Of a stretch of DNA of 12,190 nt, positions 1 to 6,195 are shown in pieces (position 1 is the stretch's first letter; each line of letters begins with the position of its first letter). The DNA lies in NCBI GenBank assembly GCA_003662985.1, contig QMZD01000017.1:1-12190 (forward strand). The letters run 5' to 3'. The notes beneath the pieces were generated by a model. It ran no database searches. It was not told where the DNA came from and saw only the letters and a program-made list of their open reading frames with translations. Source of the stretch: Archaeoglobales archaeon. GTDB lineage: Archaea; Halobacteriota; Archaeoglobi; Archaeoglobales; Archaeoglobaceae. The translations under genes were made by a program, and so were the position numbers.

Positions 1-173
1 AGAGATACCTTCCTGATGGGATCCCAGGGTATCTCTCTCATCAACTTTCTGGCGGTCTCGAGAAATATCTTGCTTGAATCTTCCTCCACACCTCTACCTG
101 AGTTCGAACCTTTATCTAAGCCCAAATTCTTACCTAAACCATCTCCAAGCCTTTCCCTGCTCAACGTATGCAT
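1..173 (-). CDS. Partial unidentified protein (N-terminal 57 codons, runs off left edge)
   Basis: An open frame on the minus strand starts with ATG at 173 and stays open for 57 codons to the window edge. The ATG lies inside the 3' end of the Yip1-like gene in a different frame, a 44-nt overlap. A GGGTG motif (183-179) stands 6 nt before it, a good archaeal ribosome site, so translational coupling is likely. The peptide begins MHTLSRERLG and ends LMREIPWDPIRKVS; it is charged, with no signal peptide or membrane segment so far. An internal GTG at 89 is an alternative start. I do not recognise the family. Its place as third gene of the TetR-controlled operon suggests it works with the membrane protein upstream. 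The opposite strand is also open here, but that reading gives a Ser/Pro-rich peptide and looks like a shadow. Confidence 0.5.
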   Translation of the reverse strand, partial: MHTLSRERLGDGLGKNLGLDKGSNSGRGVEEDSSKIFLETARKLMREIPWDPIRKVS

Positions 174-984
174 TTAAAACACCCGTAATCTCATTAATAT
201 TCAAACTTCCAGCTAGTAGAAAAACAAAATAAGCTATCCAGGGAAGTATTGCGATTAACGTTTTTAACGGGTCTAATCTCAACTCACGCTTTACAAAACC
301 GTAAATTAGCAGTATTGTTAGCATCAGGAAAGCCACTCCAATACCGTAGCCAAACCAGAAACCTTCAATTGGGACGAAGTTGGGCAGCGAGCCGAGAGGA
401 GTTGGAACACTGGTTTCAACAGCCGAAACATAGTATGGAGGGCTTAAGCTTAGATACATCTCCTGCCTGACGATCTCGTAAAGCATCTCGCAGCCTACAT
501 AAAACCACCAGTTGATCATCGGTATGTGCGCTATTCCTGTCCAAGTAAGCAGCCTTACAAAGGATCCATTTCTTCCATCTCTGCCAAATGCCTTGCCAAT
601 GCCATAGGTTACTGAAGTGAACGAAAGCCAGTAAAGGAGTGTGTAGGCTATAGAAAAACTCCATAATGAAATCATCCAGACCGGCAAAGGATAAACAGGA
701 TTTTCTACGGGCATCTTATGGACTAACGCTACGTCAGGGGAGAAAGCATAACCAAAGAATCCATAAACTCTATCTACAAGTGGTGCAATCGCGTAAGCCC
801 AGTTATTTGCGAGATTAACAATTACTTTGCTAACAGAGTAAGGAAATATTTCCACGCTTTCTGCCATTGCTCTACTGATTATGACCATCACAGCCACAGC
901 TTCAATGAATGGCAGATTTCTGTAGAGAGGTTTCAAAAATTCCTTATCTGCCTCACTATAAATTCTGTCGAGGTACTTCATCAT
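130..984 (-). CDS. Polytopic membrane protein, probably Yip1-like family
   Basis: This is an integral membrane protein of 284 residues. About six hydrophobic segments are visible near residues 25-42, 54-72, 100-121, 143-165, 210-232 and 242-261. The stretch at 126-155 (TYGIGKAFGRDGRNGSFVRL, then a Gly-x-Ala-x-x-Pro pattern before the fourth segment) resembles the core signature of the Yip1 membrane domain, whose prokaryotic members have no settled function. I chose the ATG at 984 (or the adjacent ATG at 981) because GAGGTG (993-988) lies 3 or 6 nt upstream. The longer frame to TTG 1008 would add eight residues and lacks a better ribosome site. The gene follows tetR by only 10 nt and overlaps the next gene by 44 nt, so it is a likely target of that regulator. 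The family call is by pattern only; hypothetical membrane protein is the safe name. Confidence 0.75.
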   Translation of the reverse strand: MMKYLDRIYSEADKEFLKPLYRNLPFIEAVAVMVIISRAMAESVEIFPYSVSKVIVNLANNWAYAIAPLVDRVYGFFGYAFSPDVALVHKMPVENPVYPLPVWMISLWSFSIAYTLLYWLSFTSVTYGIGKAFGRDGRNGSFVRLLTWTGIAHIPMINWWFYVGCEMLYEIVRQEMYLSLSPPYYVSAVETSVPTPLGSLPNFVPIEGFWFGYGIGVAFLMLTILLIYGFVKRELRLDPLKTLIAILPWIAYFVFLLAGSLNINEITGVLNAYVEQGKAWRWFR

Positions 985-1005
985 AAACACCTCATCATAA
1001 ACACC
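978..1005 (-). repeat. Perfect tandem 14-mer at the tetR/membrane-gene junction
   Basis: Two adjacent identical copies of TCATCATAAACACC (plus-strand reading) occupy 978-991 and 992-1005. On the coding strand each copy carries a GGTG ribosome-site core followed after TTT by ATGATG. The unit is 14 nt, so the two start modules are in different frames. The upstream copy overlaps the tetR stop as ATGA and opens a five-codon frame (MMRCL) whose stop overlaps the ATG of the membrane gene. Confidence 0.9.
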
Positions 1006-1492
1006 CAATTAACCCAACAATCGTATCGGTAAACTCCTCAACATCTAGATCCAGAAAGAATGAATACATCGCCAAACCGTCGATCATCGCCATCAACAAG
1101 GTTGCGATTTTCTCCGGATTCTCAACCTGCAACATATTTTTCAGTCTCTTCAACCCATCCTCATACACCTTCAATGCAAGATCCTTGCTACCGGCGTATT
1201 TTTCCTTCTCAAAAACATATTGCAAAAACCTGAATATTCCTGGATTTTCCTTTGCAAACTTCAGATTTTTCTCAACAAACTCTCTCACATTTTTCGCTTC
1301 GAGAAAAGCATGCTTCTCAATGAAATAGGAAACTCCTTCCCTCTCAAGTTCATCTTTACTCTTGAAATAATGGAATACAAGGCCAATTGAGACCCCAGCT
1401 GCCTTTGCAATCTCTTTGGTTGTTACATTCTGAGGGGGTTTTGAAGTATATAGCCTTAGTGCAGCCTCAAGTATCCTTTCCCTCATCTCCAT
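995..1492 (-). CDS. TetR/AcrR-family transcriptional regulator
   Basis: This is a one-component DNA-binding repressor of 165 residues. The N-terminus (1-50) is a canonical TetR helix-turn-helix: an ILEAALRLY helix, then TTKEIAKAAGVSIGLVFHYF with the conserved Tyr-Phe pair and SKDEL. The remaining 115 or so residues are helical and variable, as in TetR ligand and dimer domains; the length is at the short end for the family. The frame extends to a TTG at 1510, but that codon lies inside the palindromic operator and upstream of the expected transcript start, so I chose ATG 1492, which sits about 25 nt from the TATA box as a leaderless start. The gene is first in an operon with the Yip1-like membrane protein and a third gene. 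Autoregulation is likely. The ligand cannot be told from sequence. Confidence 0.9.
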   Translation of the reverse strand: MEMRERILEAALRLYTSKPPQNVTTKEIAKAAGVSIGLVFHYFKSKDELEREGVSYFIEKHAFLEAKNVREFVEKNLKFAKENPGIFRFLQYVFEKEKYAGSKDLALKVYEDGLKRLKNMLQVENPEKIATLLMAMIDGLAMYSFFLDLDVEEFTDTIVGLIGCL

Positions 1493-1493
1493 T

Positions 1494-1515
1494 ATTGATT
1501 GAGCGCTCAATCAAT
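1494..1515. promoter_or_regulatory. Perfect 22-bp palindromic operator (probable TetR site)
   Basis: The half-site ATTGATTGAGC is followed directly by its exact reverse complement, giving a 22-bp palindrome with no mismatch, centred between 1504 and 1505. Size and symmetry fit a TetR dimer site. It starts 1 nt upstream of the tetR ATG and reaches the edge of the TATA box, so a bound repressor would block assembly of the archaeal pre-initiation complex. The binding itself is inferred. Confidence 0.8.
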
Positions 1516-1530
1516 TTAAAAAAGTTTTGT
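1515..1530 (-). promoter_or_regulatory. TATA box/BRE of the tetR operon
   Basis: On the minus strand ACAAAAC (BRE-like, 1530-1524) precedes TTTTTTAAA (1523-1515). The TATA centre is about 25 nt from the ATG at 1492, which predicts a leaderless transcript. The T6 run could also help end transcription of the YkgJ-type gene upstream. Confidence 0.6.
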
Positions 1531-1554
1531 TCAAGCATCACTTGTTCTAAGAAC

Positions 1555-2019
1555 TCAACAGGTAAGTAACCTCGGACTTACTTTCTTCCCAGTGTAGATA
1601 TCCAAAGCCTCTTTTACCATTTCTCTGAATCTAGGTGTCGGTTTCCCAAAAACAATATTTTTGCAATAGGTATCTACGTAAACGTAGTACTCCTCATCAC
1701 CGTAATAGAAAAGAGCAAGATCGTCTCCCCTATCTCTTATAAGAAAGGGAAACAGCTTACAGACCAAGGGTTTGCTATCCTGAATTCCACAAAACCTTCC
1801 TACCTGGAAGGGGCATCTGCCGTTTATCTTCCTAAGATAGTACTTCCTTTTTTCCTCCACAAGCCCAAGCTTTTTGAATCTGAGATATTCCCAGAATGTG
1901 AGAGGAACCTTAAAATCCTTACAGCATTCGCCACATGCGGTGCACTGCCAGGAGTGTATCCTCCGCCAGGGCACCTTCATTGATGAAAGATAAATGCTCG
2001 GAAAATTAATTTTTGCCAT
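1555..2019 (-). CDS. YkgJ-type cysteine-cluster protein (putative metal-binding)
   Basis: A soluble protein of about 154 residues matches the CxxxCxxCC / YkgJ family, annotated as zinc- or iron-chelating, with unknown cellular role. The cluster is at residues 26-33 (C26, C29, C32, C33 in QCTACGECC), followed by C69 (GRCPF), C77 (RFCGI), C87 (LVCKLFPF), C119 and a C-terminal C154. The order C-x2-C-x2-CC, then CPF, C, and RP/KPxxCxxFPF is the family pattern, here with KPLVCKLFPF. The start is uncertain: the frame extends to TTG 2052, where an AGGAG lies too close, and ATG 2019 has no good ribosome site. An ATG at 1980 would still keep the cluster. The gene is separated by 62 nt and the operator-bearing promoter from tetR, so I treat it as its own unit. 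No partner gene is evident. Confidence 0.8.
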   Translation of the reverse strand: MAKINFPSIYLSSMKVPWRRIHSWQCTACGECCKDFKVPLTFWEYLRFKKLGLVEEKRKYYLRKINGRCPFQVGRFCGIQDSKPLVCKLFPFLIRDRGDDLALFYYGDEEYYVYVDTYCKNIVFGKPTPRFREMVKEALDIYTGKKVSPRLLTC

Positions 2020-2113
2020 CTCAATTTTTACTATCTCACCAACTTCTACCAACTCCTATTTTACTTCTCAATCTAAGTTAACATTCTAGAGAAATGAGTA
2101 ATAGAGCAAAAAA

Positions 2114-2151
2114 TTTAAAAGATGAAAGCCAGATTGTTCTGGAATTAAATA
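2114..2151 (+). promoter_or_regulatory. Candidate promoter elements of the AAA+/PhnP-like operon
   Basis: Two AT-rich boxes lie in the 179-bp divergent region: AAATTTAAAA (about 2111-2120) and GAATTAAATAG (about 2142-2152). They predict starts near 2142 or 2173, giving leaders of about 57 or 26 nt. I cannot choose between them. The first box is nearly symmetric and could also serve the divergent YkgJ-type gene. Confidence 0.35.
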
Positions 2152-2187
2152 GAATAAAAAAGCTCAAAATGTTAGCTATGAAACACT

Positions 2188-2193
2188 GAGGTG
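2188..2193 (+). promoter_or_regulatory. Ribosome binding site of the AAA+ ATPase gene
   Basis: GAGGTG stands 5 nt before ATG 2199 and fixes this start. It overlaps a TGA (2187-2189) that closes a 31-codon open frame upstream. Confidence 0.6.
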
Positions 2194-2198
2194 TTTGG

Positions 2199-3437
2199 AT
2201 GGATCAAACAAAGATCGTCGAACTTTTACTAACGGCAGAGATATACAACAGGTTTGAGGAATTGAATGAAGATGATATTCCCAAAGAAATAAGAAAACTA
2301 TTCTACGGTAAGAATGGAATTAACCGACCTTTGGTGGTAAAACTGGATGTGGCAAAGAGATATGCCGGCAGAAACGTTGATGATGTGAGGTCTCTGCCGT
2401 TTATAGACTTTAATGACTTCAACAAGCAGTTCAAGATAACCTCATTCGATCTTACCGTAAAGTGGTTCTTGAAAAGGGGAATCGATGCTATCAAAAGAAA
2501 TCCAGTCCTAGCTTATTACTACCAAAATTACGATTCAGTTGGTGTTTCCTATGAGGACGTTAAAAAGTTAAACAAACCAAAGCACAGTGACAAGGAATGG
2601 CTTAAAACGATCATCGCAGAGCTTGAAAAGAATGAAGAAACTTCCGATATGCTTGGTCTCGTCAGACTCTATTCTCCCGAAGATATAAAAGTTGAGTTTC
2701 ATGAGGTGGCTCTTGATGAGACTCAACTCCAAGAATTCAACAAAATTGAGGTGGCTTTGGAGAAAAGAGAGTTTCTTGAAAAAATTGGGGTGACAGAGGT
2801 TGGAAAGCTTCTGTTCATCGGTCCACCAGGTACAGGAAAGACCACTACTGCCAGAGCCCTAAGTAAGAAACTTCACCTACCGCTTGTAGAGGTCAAGCTT
2901 TCGATGATAACAAGTCAGTTTCTTGGAGAAACTTCAAAGAATATTGAGAAAGTCTTTGAGATTGCCAAAAAGCTTAATCCCTGCATACTATTCATCGATG
3001 AGTTTGATTATGTTGCAAAAACGAGGACAAGCGATGAACATGCAGCTGTAAAGAGAGCGGTAAATACCTTGCTCAAATCTATTGACGAGATAAATCTGGT
3101 TGAGGATGGAGTGGTACTAATAGCCGCAACAAACCATCCAAGTCTGCTCGACTCAGCTGTGTGGAGGAGATTTGACAAGATAATCGAGTTCCCCCAGCCA
3201 TCTGAGAGAATTAGAAAAAGAATATTCCAACTTTCCCTCTCAAAAGTTCCCGGAAACTTCGATATTGATGAACTTGTTGAGCTTACAGAGGGTTTTACTG
3301 GAGCTGAGATAAAACTCGTCATCAGAGAAGCTGTGCTGAATTCCCTTCTTACTGGAAAAGAAGAGGTTGAACACGAGTTACTTGTCCAAGCTGTAAGGAA
3401 TGTTAGGGAAAGACTGAACCTGAAAATCTCCTATTGA
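2199..3437 (+). CDS. AAA+ ATPase with unrecognised N-terminal domain
   Basis: This is a 412-residue soluble ATPase. The C-terminal half is a classical AAA module: Walker A GPPGTGKTT (208-216), Walker B ILFIDE (263-268), sensor 1 AATN (309-312), a second region of homology LLDSAVWRRFD with R323/R324 as arginine-finger candidates, and a C-terminal helical domain with GFTGAE (365-370) as sensor 2. The finger region is compact, like the RRRF form of Vps4/katanin-type ATPases rather than the GRFD form of FtsH/Cdc48. Residues 1-165 form a separate domain I do not recognise; no transmembrane segment, protease motif or zinc finger is present, so this is neither FtsH nor Lon. It ends 4 nt before a PhnP-like hydrolase gene, so the two are surely co-transcribed. 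A remodelling role is inferred from the fold; the substrate is unknown. Confidence 0.88.
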   Translation: MDQTKIVELLLTAEIYNRFEELNEDDIPKEIRKLFYGKNGINRPLVVKLDVAKRYAGRNVDDVRSLPFIDFNDFNKQFKITSFDLTVKWFLKRGIDAIKRNPVLAYYYQNYDSVGVSYEDVKKLNKPKHSDKEWLKTIIAELEKNEETSDMLGLVRLYSPEDIKVEFHEVALDETQLQEFNKIEVALEKREFLEKIGVTEVGKLLFIGPPGTGKTTTARALSKKLHLPLVEVKLSMITSQFLGETSKNIEKVFEIAKKLNPCILFIDEFDYVAKTRTSDEHAAVKRAVNTLLKSIDEINLVEDGVVLIAATNHPSLLDSAVWRRFDKIIEFPQPSERIRKRIFQLSLSKVPGNFDIDELVELTEGFTGAEIKLVIREAVLNSLLTGKEEVEHELLVQAVRNVRERLNLKISY

Positions 3438-3441
3438 TAGC

Positions 3442-4209
3442 ATGAAGATTATTTTACTTGGCACTGGTGACTCTCCCGGCACTCCCGTTATTGGGTGTCA
3501 TTGTAAAACATGTGAGGATGCAAGGCTTAAAGGCTGGGAAAGAACGAGATTTTCGGTTCTAGTCCAGAACAAGGGAAAGAATATCGTAATCGACACATCC
3601 CCCGATCTAAGAGCCCAGCTTTTGAAAGCCAAGGTTGATTCAGTTGAGGCTGTAATTTGGACTCACAGTCATTACGATCACTTTGCCGGATTTGGAGACT
3701 TTTACAGGGTTCAAACCAACGTTAACGTTTACACATCGAGGGAGGTGCACGAAGACGTTGGAAGATTCCTCCAATTCGTGAAATACAGAAAGATCGAGGT
3801 TGAAAGTTACAAACCCTTTGAAATTGCCGGAATCCGTTTTACTCTGGGCGATGTAAACCACCCACCCCTCAGAAAAGCCCATGGAGTGGTCATAGAATGG
3901 AAAGATTTCAAGATCGTCGTATCTGGCGACACAAATAAGGATCTTCCAAAAACCACAATCGAGCTTTTCAAAAACCCAGATCTCTTTATCGTCGACTCCA
4001 TCGCCCCAGAGGGATTTCGTTTGAGAAAGCATATGAACGCTGAGACTGCTATGAAGCTTGCAGAAGAGATAGGAGCGAAAAAGACCGTTTTCACCCACAT
4101 AGGGCATTTCTATCCGCCTCACGACGAGGCAAGCAAGTACTATCCTCTGGGCTATGATTTTCAGACATTTTACTTTGATGAGGAGAAAGAGCTGGATTCA
4201 TTTTTCTGA
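3442..4209 (+). CDS. PhnP-like metallo-beta-lactamase-fold phosphodiesterase
   Basis: This 255-residue hydrolase has the PhnP/PqqB-type N-terminus: LGTGDSPGTP (6-15) followed by GCHCKTC with C19, C21 and C24, the structural-zinc cysteines characteristic of the PhnP group. The di-metal site is visible as THSHYDH (H75, H77, D79, H80), H140 (VNHPP), D163 (SGDTN) and H219/H222 (FTHIGHFYPPH). E. coli PhnP is a cyclic phosphate phosphodiesterase of the C-P lyase pathway; no other phn gene is here, so the true substrate may be another cyclic phosphate or nucleotide. It begins 4 nt after the AAA+ gene, without a clear ribosome site of its own, which points to translational coupling. All metal ligands appear intact, so it should be active. 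The stop codon lies in a T-rich stretch that may end the operon. Confidence 0.85.
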   Translation: MKIILLGTGDSPGTPVIGCHCKTCEDARLKGWERTRFSVLVQNKGKNIVIDTSPDLRAQLLKAKVDSVEAVIWTHSHYDHFAGFGDFYRVQTNVNVYTSREVHEDVGRFLQFVKYRKIEVESYKPFEIAGIRFTLGDVNHPPLRKAHGVVIEWKDFKIVVSGDTNKDLPKTTIELFKNPDLFIVDSIAPEGFRLRKHMNAETAMKLAEEIGAKKTVFTHIGHFYPPHDEASKYYPLGYDFQTFYFDEEKELDSFF

Positions 4210-4214
4210 TTTTA
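4198..4214 (+). terminator. Possible T-rich terminator after the PhnP-like gene
   Basis: TTCATTTTTCTGATTTTA runs across the stop codon and into the intergenic region. T-tracts end transcription in many archaea. There is no hairpin, and the evidence is composition only. Confidence 0.25.
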
Positions 4215-4240
4215 GGTTGCAATTCAAAAATGAAAACCAA

Positions 4241-4250
4241 AAACCTTAAA
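4241..4250 (+). promoter_or_regulatory. TATA box of the mfnF operon
   Basis: AAACCTTAAA, preceded by the A-rich BRE-like stretch AAAACCAAA, is centred about 26 nt before ATG 4274. This predicts a start at or next to that ATG and argues against the upstream GTG at 4262. Confidence 0.55.
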
Positions 4251-4273
4251 CTAACTCACAAGTGGTGAAGAAC

Positions 4274-5308
4274 ATGATCAACAAAGAGCAATCAAGGTTT
4301 CTGGGCATTGATATCGGTGGAGTCAACCTGAAGTATTCGGATGAGAACGGAAGAGGAAAGATAATCTACTTCCCGATGTGGAAGAATTTCAGACAGCTAA
4401 AGGATAGACTGGAGGAAATCAGAGAGAAAACAAATCCAGAAGTTGTAGGAGTTGTAATAACCGCAGAACTCTCCGATGCTTTCGAAAACAAAGCTGAAGG
4501 AATCAATTTCATCTCTAAAGCTGCAATAGATGCATTTGAGAGGGTTTATTTCCTGAGCATAGATGGAGAACTCTCAAATTCAATAGATGATCCCTTAAGG
4601 TACTCAGCTAGCAACTGGGTTGCCTCCGTTCTTTTCCTAAGGGAAAGATATGATAACTTTCTTTTCGTTGATATAGGCTCAACCACCTTAGATTTAATTC
4701 CCGTCAAGAACAAAGTTCTTGCTGCCAAAACGGATTTTGAAAGAATGAAAAGGGAAGAGCTGATCTACATCGGAGCCTTGAGGACTCCTGTATGTTGTTT
4801 ATTCCCTGAATACCGCAAACTACATCTTGCCGCTGAGTTATTCGCCATAGTGGCAGATGCTTTTATTCTAACCAGAGATATTTCCCAGAATGAATACACT
4901 GTTGAAACCCCGGATGGAAGAGGTAGGAGCCGGGAGGAGTGTCTCAGCAGGCTTGCAAGGATGTTCTGTGCAGATGTGGATGAGATCGGAGAGAGTTTTA
5001 TTATTGAGTTCGCTCATGAAATAAAGAGAAAAATGGTAAAAATGATTTCTGAAACGATAGATAGGCACTTAAGCGATTACAACCTAAAAACCGTAATCGG
5101 ATGCGGTGTGGGAGAGTTTTTGATTGAGGAAGCTATGAAAGAAGTGAAGGGAATGAGGGGGATGAAAGGGATGCAAACAGAACACCAAGCAGAATACATT
5201 TCCCTCAGGAGAATTTATGGGAAAGTTTCTGATCTTTTCCCATCGTTCGCGATGGCAAATCTGGTAGCAAATCTGGTGGCAGGGTTACCAAAAGAAGACC
5301 AAGAATAA
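4274..5308 (+). CDS. mfnF: Methanofuran biosynthesis protein MfnF (hydantoinase/oxoprolinase-like)
   Basis: MfnF joins the aminomethylfuran diphosphate made by MfnE to gamma-glutamyl-tyramine, releasing pyrophosphate and forming the core of methanofuran, the C1 carrier for CO2 reduction or oxidation. This was established in Methanocaldococcus jannaschii. The 344-residue protein has the ASKHA-type fold signatures: LGIDIGGVNLK (10-20), FVDIGSTTLD (131-140) and an adenosine-type loop VIGCGVGE (274-281). It belongs to the family long annotated as an H4MPT-linked C1-transfer protein. ATG 4274 was chosen because the TATA box is about 26 nt upstream and GGTG lies 8 nt before it; GTG 4262 would fall upstream of the expected transcript. 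A Gly-Met-rich stretch (GMRGMKGM, 293-300) looks like a lineage-specific insertion. mfnE follows directly, which strongly supports the call. Confidence 0.88.
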   Translation: MINKEQSRFLGIDIGGVNLKYSDENGRGKIIYFPMWKNFRQLKDRLEEIREKTNPEVVGVVITAELSDAFENKAEGINFISKAAIDAFERVYFLSIDGELSNSIDDPLRYSASNWVASVLFLRERYDNFLFVDIGSTTLDLIPVKNKVLAAKTDFERMKREELIYIGALRTPVCCLFPEYRKLHLAAELFAIVADAFILTRDISQNEYTVETPDGRGRSREECLSRLARMFCADVDEIGESFIIEFAHEIKRKMVKMISETIDRHLSDYNLKTVIGCGVGEFLIEEAMKEVKGMRGMKGMQTEHQAEYISLRRIYGKVSDLFPSFAMANLVANLVAGLPKEDQE

Positions 5309-5388
5309 GAAATGAGCGAAAATATAGAAAACAAGCAAGAAGTGAGCAAAAGCAGAATGGCGGAGATACAGTGTAAGAATATCAAAAA

Positions 5389-5393
5389 GGTGA
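5389..5393 (+). promoter_or_regulatory. Ribosome binding site deciding the mfnE start
   Basis: GGTGA stands 5 nt before ATG 5399. The upstream in-frame ATG at 5312 has no comparable motif, only AAGAA before it. Confidence 0.6.
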
Positions 5394-5398
5394 AAAGG

Positions 5399-6010
5399 AT
5401 GATAATCGCCAAAATGGGAGGAAGCGTGATCCAAAAATGGAGAGAACTCGTTGATATCTTTTTGGAAGTTAATTCAACTGTCCACAAAAAAATCTTGCTA
5501 ATTCCCGGTGGAGGAAAGATCGCAGATCTCGTGAGGAAGATGCAAGTTGACGATGAAAACGCCCATTGGATGGCCATAGCTGCCATGGAGATCAACGGAT
5601 ACTACCTCGCTTCTCTAGGAGCGAATAGCCTTAAGCTTGAGTCTTTTGATGAGTTAAAGCCTAAAGGTGTTGATGTATTGCTTCCATACACTTTACTAAG
5701 AAAAAACGATGAACTCCCACACTCATGGGACGTTACCTCAGATTCCATCGCAATATGGGTTGCAGGAAAGCTGAAAGCCAAAAAGGTGATGAAAATAACC
5801 GATGTTGACGGAATATTCAAGGATGACAAACTGGTTGAGGAAATAAATGTCAAAGACTTGAATTTTGAAAGTTGTATGGATGCGTACTCACCTTACCTCA
5901 TCCAGCAATTCGGCTTGGATGTTTTCGTTTGCAATGGCCTTTATCCGGAAAGGGTAAAAGATTATATATTGCGAGAAAGGGCATTAGGAACACTCATAAA
6001 AGGGAGGTAA
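5399..6010 (+). CDS. mfnE: MfnE, aminomethylfuran phosphate kinase (amino-acid kinase family)
   Basis: MfnE phosphorylates (5-aminomethylfuran-3-yl)methyl phosphate with ATP to the diphosphate that MfnF then uses in methanofuran synthesis. From ATG 5399 the protein has 203 residues and shows the amino-acid kinase fold: KMGGS (5-9) for phosphate binding, LIPGGGKIADLVR (34-46), DVTSDSIAIWVAGKL (111-125) and KITDVDGIF (132-140) for nucleotide binding. The frame is open back to ATG 5312, which would add 29 charged residues ahead of the kinase core. Family members usually begin just before the KxGGS strand, and the GGTGA site supports 5399, leaving a 90-nt spacer after mfnF. The gene order mfnF-mfnE is strong functional evidence. 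Its stop codon is embedded in the ribosome site of the next gene. Confidence 0.87.
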   Translation: MIIAKMGGSVIQKWRELVDIFLEVNSTVHKKILLIPGGGKIADLVRKMQVDDENAHWMAIAAMEINGYYLASLGANSLKLESFDELKPKGVDVLLPYTLLRKNDELPHSWDVTSDSIAIWVAGKLKAKKVMKITDVDGIFKDDKLVEEINVKDLNFESCMDAYSPYLIQQFGLDVFVCNGLYPERVKDYILRERALGTLIKGR

Positions 6011-6015
6011 TAGTC

Positions 6016-6177
6016 ATGGAGATCCATAAATGCATATCATGCGGGGAAAACCTCATAGGGTCAAATTATGTTAAGTTTCCGTGTCCGAATTGTGACGAGG
6101 TAATATACCGATGTAAAAGATGCAGAAAATTGGCAAACCGATACGTGTGCCCAACATGTGGCTTTGAGGGGCCTTAG
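6016..6177 (+). CDS. Small two-zinc CPxC protein (HVO_2753-like zinc-ribbon family)
   Basis: A 53-residue protein holds four CxxC pairs: C6/C9, C23/C26, C33/C36 and C45/C48, enough to bind two zinc ions. This layout and size match the archaeal HVO_2753-like family of small zinc proteins, often annotated as Zn-ribbon RNA-binding proteins and typically encoded next to aEF1-beta. ATG 6016 is fixed by GGGAGGT (6002-6008), 7 nt upstream, which overlaps the mfnE stop codon. The frame is open further upstream, but that part lies inside mfnE in another phase. It is the third gene of the mfnF-mfnE unit and lies 18 nt before aEF1-beta. Nucleic-acid or ribosome binding is inferred from the family and neighbour. 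Confidence 0.88.
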   Translation: MEIHKCISCGENLIGSNYVKFPCPNCDEVIYRCKRCRKLANRYVCPTCGFEGP

Positions 6178-6195
6178 GATAAAAGGAGGGATTTG

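Noticed and set aside
1493..1510. TTG start for the TetR regulator giving a 171-residue protein
   Set aside because: The TTG is inside the palindrome and upstream of the expected transcript start. ATG 1492 gives a normal TetR N-terminus.
1544..1554. Short palindrome GTTCT-A-AGAAC upstream of the tetR promoter as a second operator
   Set aside because: Arms of 5 bp are too short to be significant and bear no relation to the 22-bp operator; it lies at the end of the YkgJ-type gene.
3640..4122. 160-codon and 97-codon minus-strand frames inside the PhnP-like gene
   Set aside because: The plus frame carries every metallo-hydrolase ligand. The antisense frames have no ribosome site, promoter or recognisable motif.
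5215..5595. 126-codon minus-strand frame across the mfnF/mfnE junction
   Set aside because: It covers conserved motifs of mfnE on the other strand and is a hydrophobic Ser/Leu/Ile-rich shadow without a start signal.
5872..6015. 48-residue N-terminal extension of the small zinc protein
   Set aside because: It lies inside mfnE in another phase, and the GGGAGGT site before ATG 6016 gives the normal family length.
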